Below, piece after piece: positions 6,823-8,759 of a stretch of DNA of 8,759 bases. The notes beneath the pieces are model-generated. The model was not told where the DNA came from. It worked only from the letters and a program-made list of their open reading frames with translations, and did no database searches. Both the position numbers and the translations under genes were made by a program. The stretch covers positions 1 through 8,759 of the forward strand of contig JAJBVC010000120.1 of assembly GCA_020860025.1 (NCBI GenBank). The letters are read 5' to 3'. This stretch comes from Clostridiales bacterium (lineage in GTDB: Bacteria > Bacillota > Clostridia > Oscillospirales > Acutalibacteraceae). Positions within the stretch are counted from its first letter, which is position 1; each line of letters starts with the position of its first letter.

Positions 6823-6851
6823 TTGAATGTGTTAAAATATTCAGGTATAAT
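6823..6851 (+). promoter_or_regulatory. Promoter-like sequence before the phosphotransferase gene
   Basis: TTGAAT (6823-6828) and a perfect TATAAT (6846-6851) are 17 bp apart. CTTGAAT (6822-6828) can also pair with ATTCAGG (6839-6845) in the spacer. The transcript start would fall near 6858, inside the ribosome binding site and only about 11 nt before the ATG, which is unusually close. No convincing terminator separates this gene from adhE, so read-through may also supply transcripts. Confidence 0.45.
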
Positions 6852-6868
6852 ATACAGGGGGTGTCTAT

Positions 6869-7609
6869 ATGACAACTATTAAAAAGAGAGATAATAAGGA
6901 AATTTACCGTGAGGGCGATAAGCTTATAAAGGTATTTGACGACAGCTTCAAGAAGGCGGATGTTCTTAACGAAGCTCTCAATAATGCAAGAGTTGAGGAA
7001 ACAGGACTTAAAATTCCTAAGCTCCTTGATGTTAAAAAGGTTGATAACGGTTGGGCTATAACGAGAGAATATATCGAGGGTAAAAGTCTTTCCGAGCTTA
7101 TGGCTGAAAATCCGGATAAGGAGGACGAATATCTTGAAAAATTCGTTGACCTCCAGCTTGAAATTCATTCAAAGAAATGTCCGCTTCTTAACAAAATCAA
7201 GGATAAAATGCACGCAAAAATCAGCGCCTCAAGCTATGACGCAACGCTTCGTTACGATTTGCATAATCGTCTTGAGGGTATGAAAAAGCATACAAAGGTT
7301 CTTCACGGCGACTTTTGCCCGTCAAATGTAATCGTTACAGATAACGGCGATTATTATGTAATTGACTGGGCGCACGCAACACAGGGTAATGCATCGGCTG
7401 ATGCTGCAAGAACGTATCTTGTTTTCTGTCTGCAAAATAATACTGAACTTGCGGAAAAGTATCTTAATTTGTTCTGTGCTAAGGCTGATATTCCAAAACA
7501 GCTCGTTCAGCAGTGGATGCCGATTGTAGCTTGTTCTCAGAGCGTTAAAAATATTCCCGAGGAAAAAGAATTACTCGACTCTTGGGTAAATGTATTTGAT
7601 TTCCAGTAA
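6869..7609 (+). CDS. APH/choline-kinase-fold phosphotransferase, substrate unknown
   Basis: This 246-residue protein has the signature of the aminoglycoside phosphotransferase/choline kinase superfamily (PF01636). The catalytic loop is LHGDFCPSNVI, with Asp148 the likely base and Asn153. The metal-binding motif is VIDWAHA with Asp166. Lys21 in LIKVFD is the likely ATP-contacting lysine, and REYIEGKSL at about 69-77 is the hinge region. It probably phosphorylates a small molecule or a protein in the cytoplasm, but the substrate cannot be read from the sequence. It should not be called a resistance gene: it has no close resemblance to a specific AAC/APH resistance enzyme and lies in a metabolic locus. 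The strong GGGGGTG ribosome binding site (6857-6863) supports the ATG at 6869. It begins 63 bp after adhE on the same strand and ends before a strong terminator. Confidence 0.8.
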   Translation: MTTIKKRDNKEIYREGDKLIKVFDDSFKKADVLNEALNNARVEETGLKIPKLLDVKKVDNGWAITREYIEGKSLSELMAENPDKEDEYLEKFVDLQLEIHSKKCPLLNKIKDKMHAKISASSYDATLRYDLHNRLEGMKKHTKVLHGDFCPSNVIVTDNGDYYVIDWAHATQGNASADAARTYLVFCLQNNTELAEKYLNLFCAKADIPKQLVQQWMPIVACSQSVKNIPEEKELLDSWVNVFDFQ

Positions 7610-7714
7610 TCAAAATGATTGTGGCTGATGCTGCACCAATCTTCGGCGTATAAGTATGCACTTTACTGGAATCTCAATTTAATATCATAAACGTATTTTA
7701 CGTTAAAACAATTT

Positions 7715-7750
7715 AAAGGCACTGTGAGTATTGAGTTCACAGTGCCTTTT
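7715..7750. terminator. Strong, probably bidirectional terminator
   Basis: AAAGGCACTGTGA (7715-7727) pairs perfectly with TCACAGTGCCTTT (7737-7749), giving a 13-bp stem with a 9-nt loop. A T-run follows on the + strand (CCTTTT, then CATTTT). The minus strand has a weaker T-rich tail (CCTTTAAATTGTTTT). It lies between two convergent genes and probably serves both. Confidence 0.9.
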
Positions 7751-7803
7751 GTCATTTTAAGATTTTATAATATCTTATTTATTTTTAGTGAAGAGATTAT
7801 AGC

Positions 7804-8759
7804 TTAATCATCCTTATGTTCTTTCCAATATTTCTCCGCATCGTAGTAATCAAAGAAATCGTAGTAGTGGTCATCGTAAAAATCCTCTTCATTTCTATAG
7901 TTCTTTGCGTTGTATGGGTCGGTAGTCGTAGATTTTTCAGTAGTCTTTTTTGTTGTACTGGTAGTTGTTGTGCGTTTTTTATCGGCGGAATCATAATTAT
8001 TTGCAGTAGTGTTTTTTTCGGTAGTTGTTGACTTATTAACTGTCGTAGATTTTTTAGTAGTAGACTGACTTGTTGTGGTGGATTTTTTTGAAGTTGAATA
8101 ATAGCGACGCCTTGTTGTGTAAACTTCTGTTGTTGTAGTTGCTTCCTTTTTTTCTTTAATTTCAATAGCCGTATTCAGCTTCGATTCAATGTTACAGTAT
8201 AATTCGTTTATTTCGCTTGTTAAATCTTTACCGCTTTCAGCGTCCTGCAAATAGATGTTTGCTATATTCAAATAATCTTCGCCACGATTGTAATAATCAT
8301 ATGCGTTTTCCAAAGCGTAAAGCGTATCATTTTCTTCTCTGTCGTCAAAATAATAGTCATATGATAAATTGAGCGACTCAAAATATTCACCTTGATTTAT
8401 AAGCTCGACTCTTTGCTTTGTTATGTTGTTGTCCATTACCGAGTAGTAACCGAAATAGATTGAGAAAACGACAGCAATAACTAATGTAGCTGCTATTAAA
8501 AATTTTTGATAACCAAGCCGTTGATTATTTTTAAAATCATCTTTAAGATTTTCATATCTTTCGGCTAAATCCGCTTCGTTTTGCGATAAATCTTTTAAAT
8601 CGGCAAGGTGAGAAATGCACTTCTTTTTTAAATTAACGCCGTACATATATACTGAAAGTGCGGCGAGTGCACATATAATGTATGCCGCAAGTGCAATGGA
8701 GTAAGCGTCTACTGTTTTATTTTCGGTTAAATAATAAAATCCCACGATATAAATAATTA
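7804..8759 (-). CDS. Membrane protein with Thr-rich linker and acidic/aromatic tail (5' partial)
   Basis: I do not recognise this protein. Counting from an in-frame GTG at 8745, it has 313 residues. There is no Shine-Dalgarno sequence before that GTG, and the frame stays open and hydrophobic (IIYI) to the window edge, so the true start probably lies outside. The visible layout is: a membrane segment at about 16-37; a charged, probably helical loop at 38-80; a second membrane segment at 81-101; a soluble, Tyr/Asp/Asn-rich helical region to about 200; a linker at 203-275 with 30 Thr in 73 residues plus many Ser and Lys; and a 38-residue tail (276-313) with 13 acidic and 12 aromatic residues. 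The 120-200 region (YALENAYDYYNRGEDYLNIA and following) is loosely like helical TPR-type sequence. The linker would suit an extracytoplasmic spacer. No catalytic motif is seen, so no function is assigned. Confidence 0.75.
   Translation of the reverse strand, partial: IIYIVGFYYLTENKTVDAYSIALAAYIICALAALSVYMYGVNLKKKCISHLADLKDLSQNEADLAERYENLKDDFKNNQRLGYQKFLIAATLVIAVVFSIYFGYYSVMDNNITKQRVELINQGEYFESLNLSYDYYFDDREENDTLYALENAYDYYNRGEDYLNIANIYLQDAESGKDLTSEINELYCNIESKLNTAIEIKEKKEATTTTEVYTTRRRYYSTSKKSTTTSQSTTKKSTTVNKSTTTEKNTTANNYDSADKKRTTTTSTTKKTTEKSTTTDPYNAKNYRNEEDFYDDHYYDFFDYYDAEKYWKEHKDD
7921..8139 (-). repeat. Low-complexity Thr-codon tract
   Basis: The Thr-rich linker is encoded by runs of ACT/ACA/ACC/ACG codons, read on the + strand as repeated GTAGT and TGTTGT. 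Codons vary, so this is an irregular low-complexity tract and not a clean tandem repeat. Such tracts tend to change length between strains. Confidence 0.6.

Noticed and set aside
6810..6824. Terminator after adhE (AAGGT/ACCTT hairpin)
   Set aside because: The stem is only 5 bp and is not followed by a T-run, so it is unlikely to stop transcription.
6530..7168. A 212-residue minus-strand reading frame across the adhE end and the phosphotransferase start
   Set aside because: It is antisense to two well-supported genes and shows no domain.
6869..7609. Aminoglycoside resistance gene
   Set aside because: Only the superfamily catalytic motifs are shared. There are no mobile-element signs and the context is metabolic, so a resistance call is unsupported.
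7617..7704. Small hairpins GATTG/CAATC and AACGTA/TACGTT after the phosphotransferase gene
   Set aside because: They are short, weak pairings with no recognised function. The real terminator is at 7715-7750.
7797..8165. A Gln/Leu/Thr-rich minus-strand reading frame, and a hydrophobic + strand one at 7816-8031
   Set aside because: Both are alternate-frame readings of the low-complexity Thr tract and tail of the membrane protein.

Overview
This window is an AT-rich, Gram-positive-type (Bacillota, Clostridia) segment. It most resembles an anaerobic gut or rumen fermenter of the Ruminococcaceae/Oscillospiraceae kind. That placement is inferred from the oxygen-sensitive glycyl-radical enzyme, the clostridial-style bifunctional AdhE, the Rex-type operators, the strong GGAGG ribosome binding sites and the AT-rich intergenic DNA. 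No rRNA, tRNA, CRISPR array or mobile element was seen.

Layout. Positions 1-456 carry no convincing gene. They hold three imperfect 17-bp direct repeats (19-69), an intrinsic terminator that probably ends an upstream gene (161-198), a promoter with a perfect 12-bp palindrome lying on its -35 box (276-303), and a leader of about 150 nt that can form hairpins. Then come three same-strand genes: a DUF134 helix-turn-helix protein with a cysteine-rich tail (457-870), pyruvate formate-lyase pflB (919-3147) and its radical-SAM activase pflA (3189-3908), closed by a terminator (3931-3970). A 299-bp regulatory region follows, with two good matches to the Rex (NADH/NAD+ sensor) operator and a promoter, leading into adhE (4208-6805). 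Next is a small APH/choline-kinase-fold phosphotransferase (6869-7609), then a strong, probably bidirectional terminator (7715-7750). On the minus strand, a membrane protein with a Thr-rich linker and an acidic/aromatic tail (7804 to the window edge) runs convergently and is cut at its 5' end.

How the genes fit together. PflA installs the glycyl radical on PflB. PflB cleaves pyruvate to acetyl-CoA and formate. AdhE reduces acetyl-CoA to acetaldehyde and ethanol, reoxidising two NADH. The locus is therefore a compact mixed-acid/ethanol fermentation module. The two halves seem to be controlled differently: adhE has Rex-type operators, whereas pflBA sits behind a Cys-rich DUF134 regulator and a non-Rex palindrome. 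The most interesting hypothesis is that the DUF134 protein is a metal, Fe-S or redox-responsive regulator of its own operon and of pflBA. Nothing else in the window looks like a wholly new system. The Thr-rich membrane protein is the main unrecognised gene.
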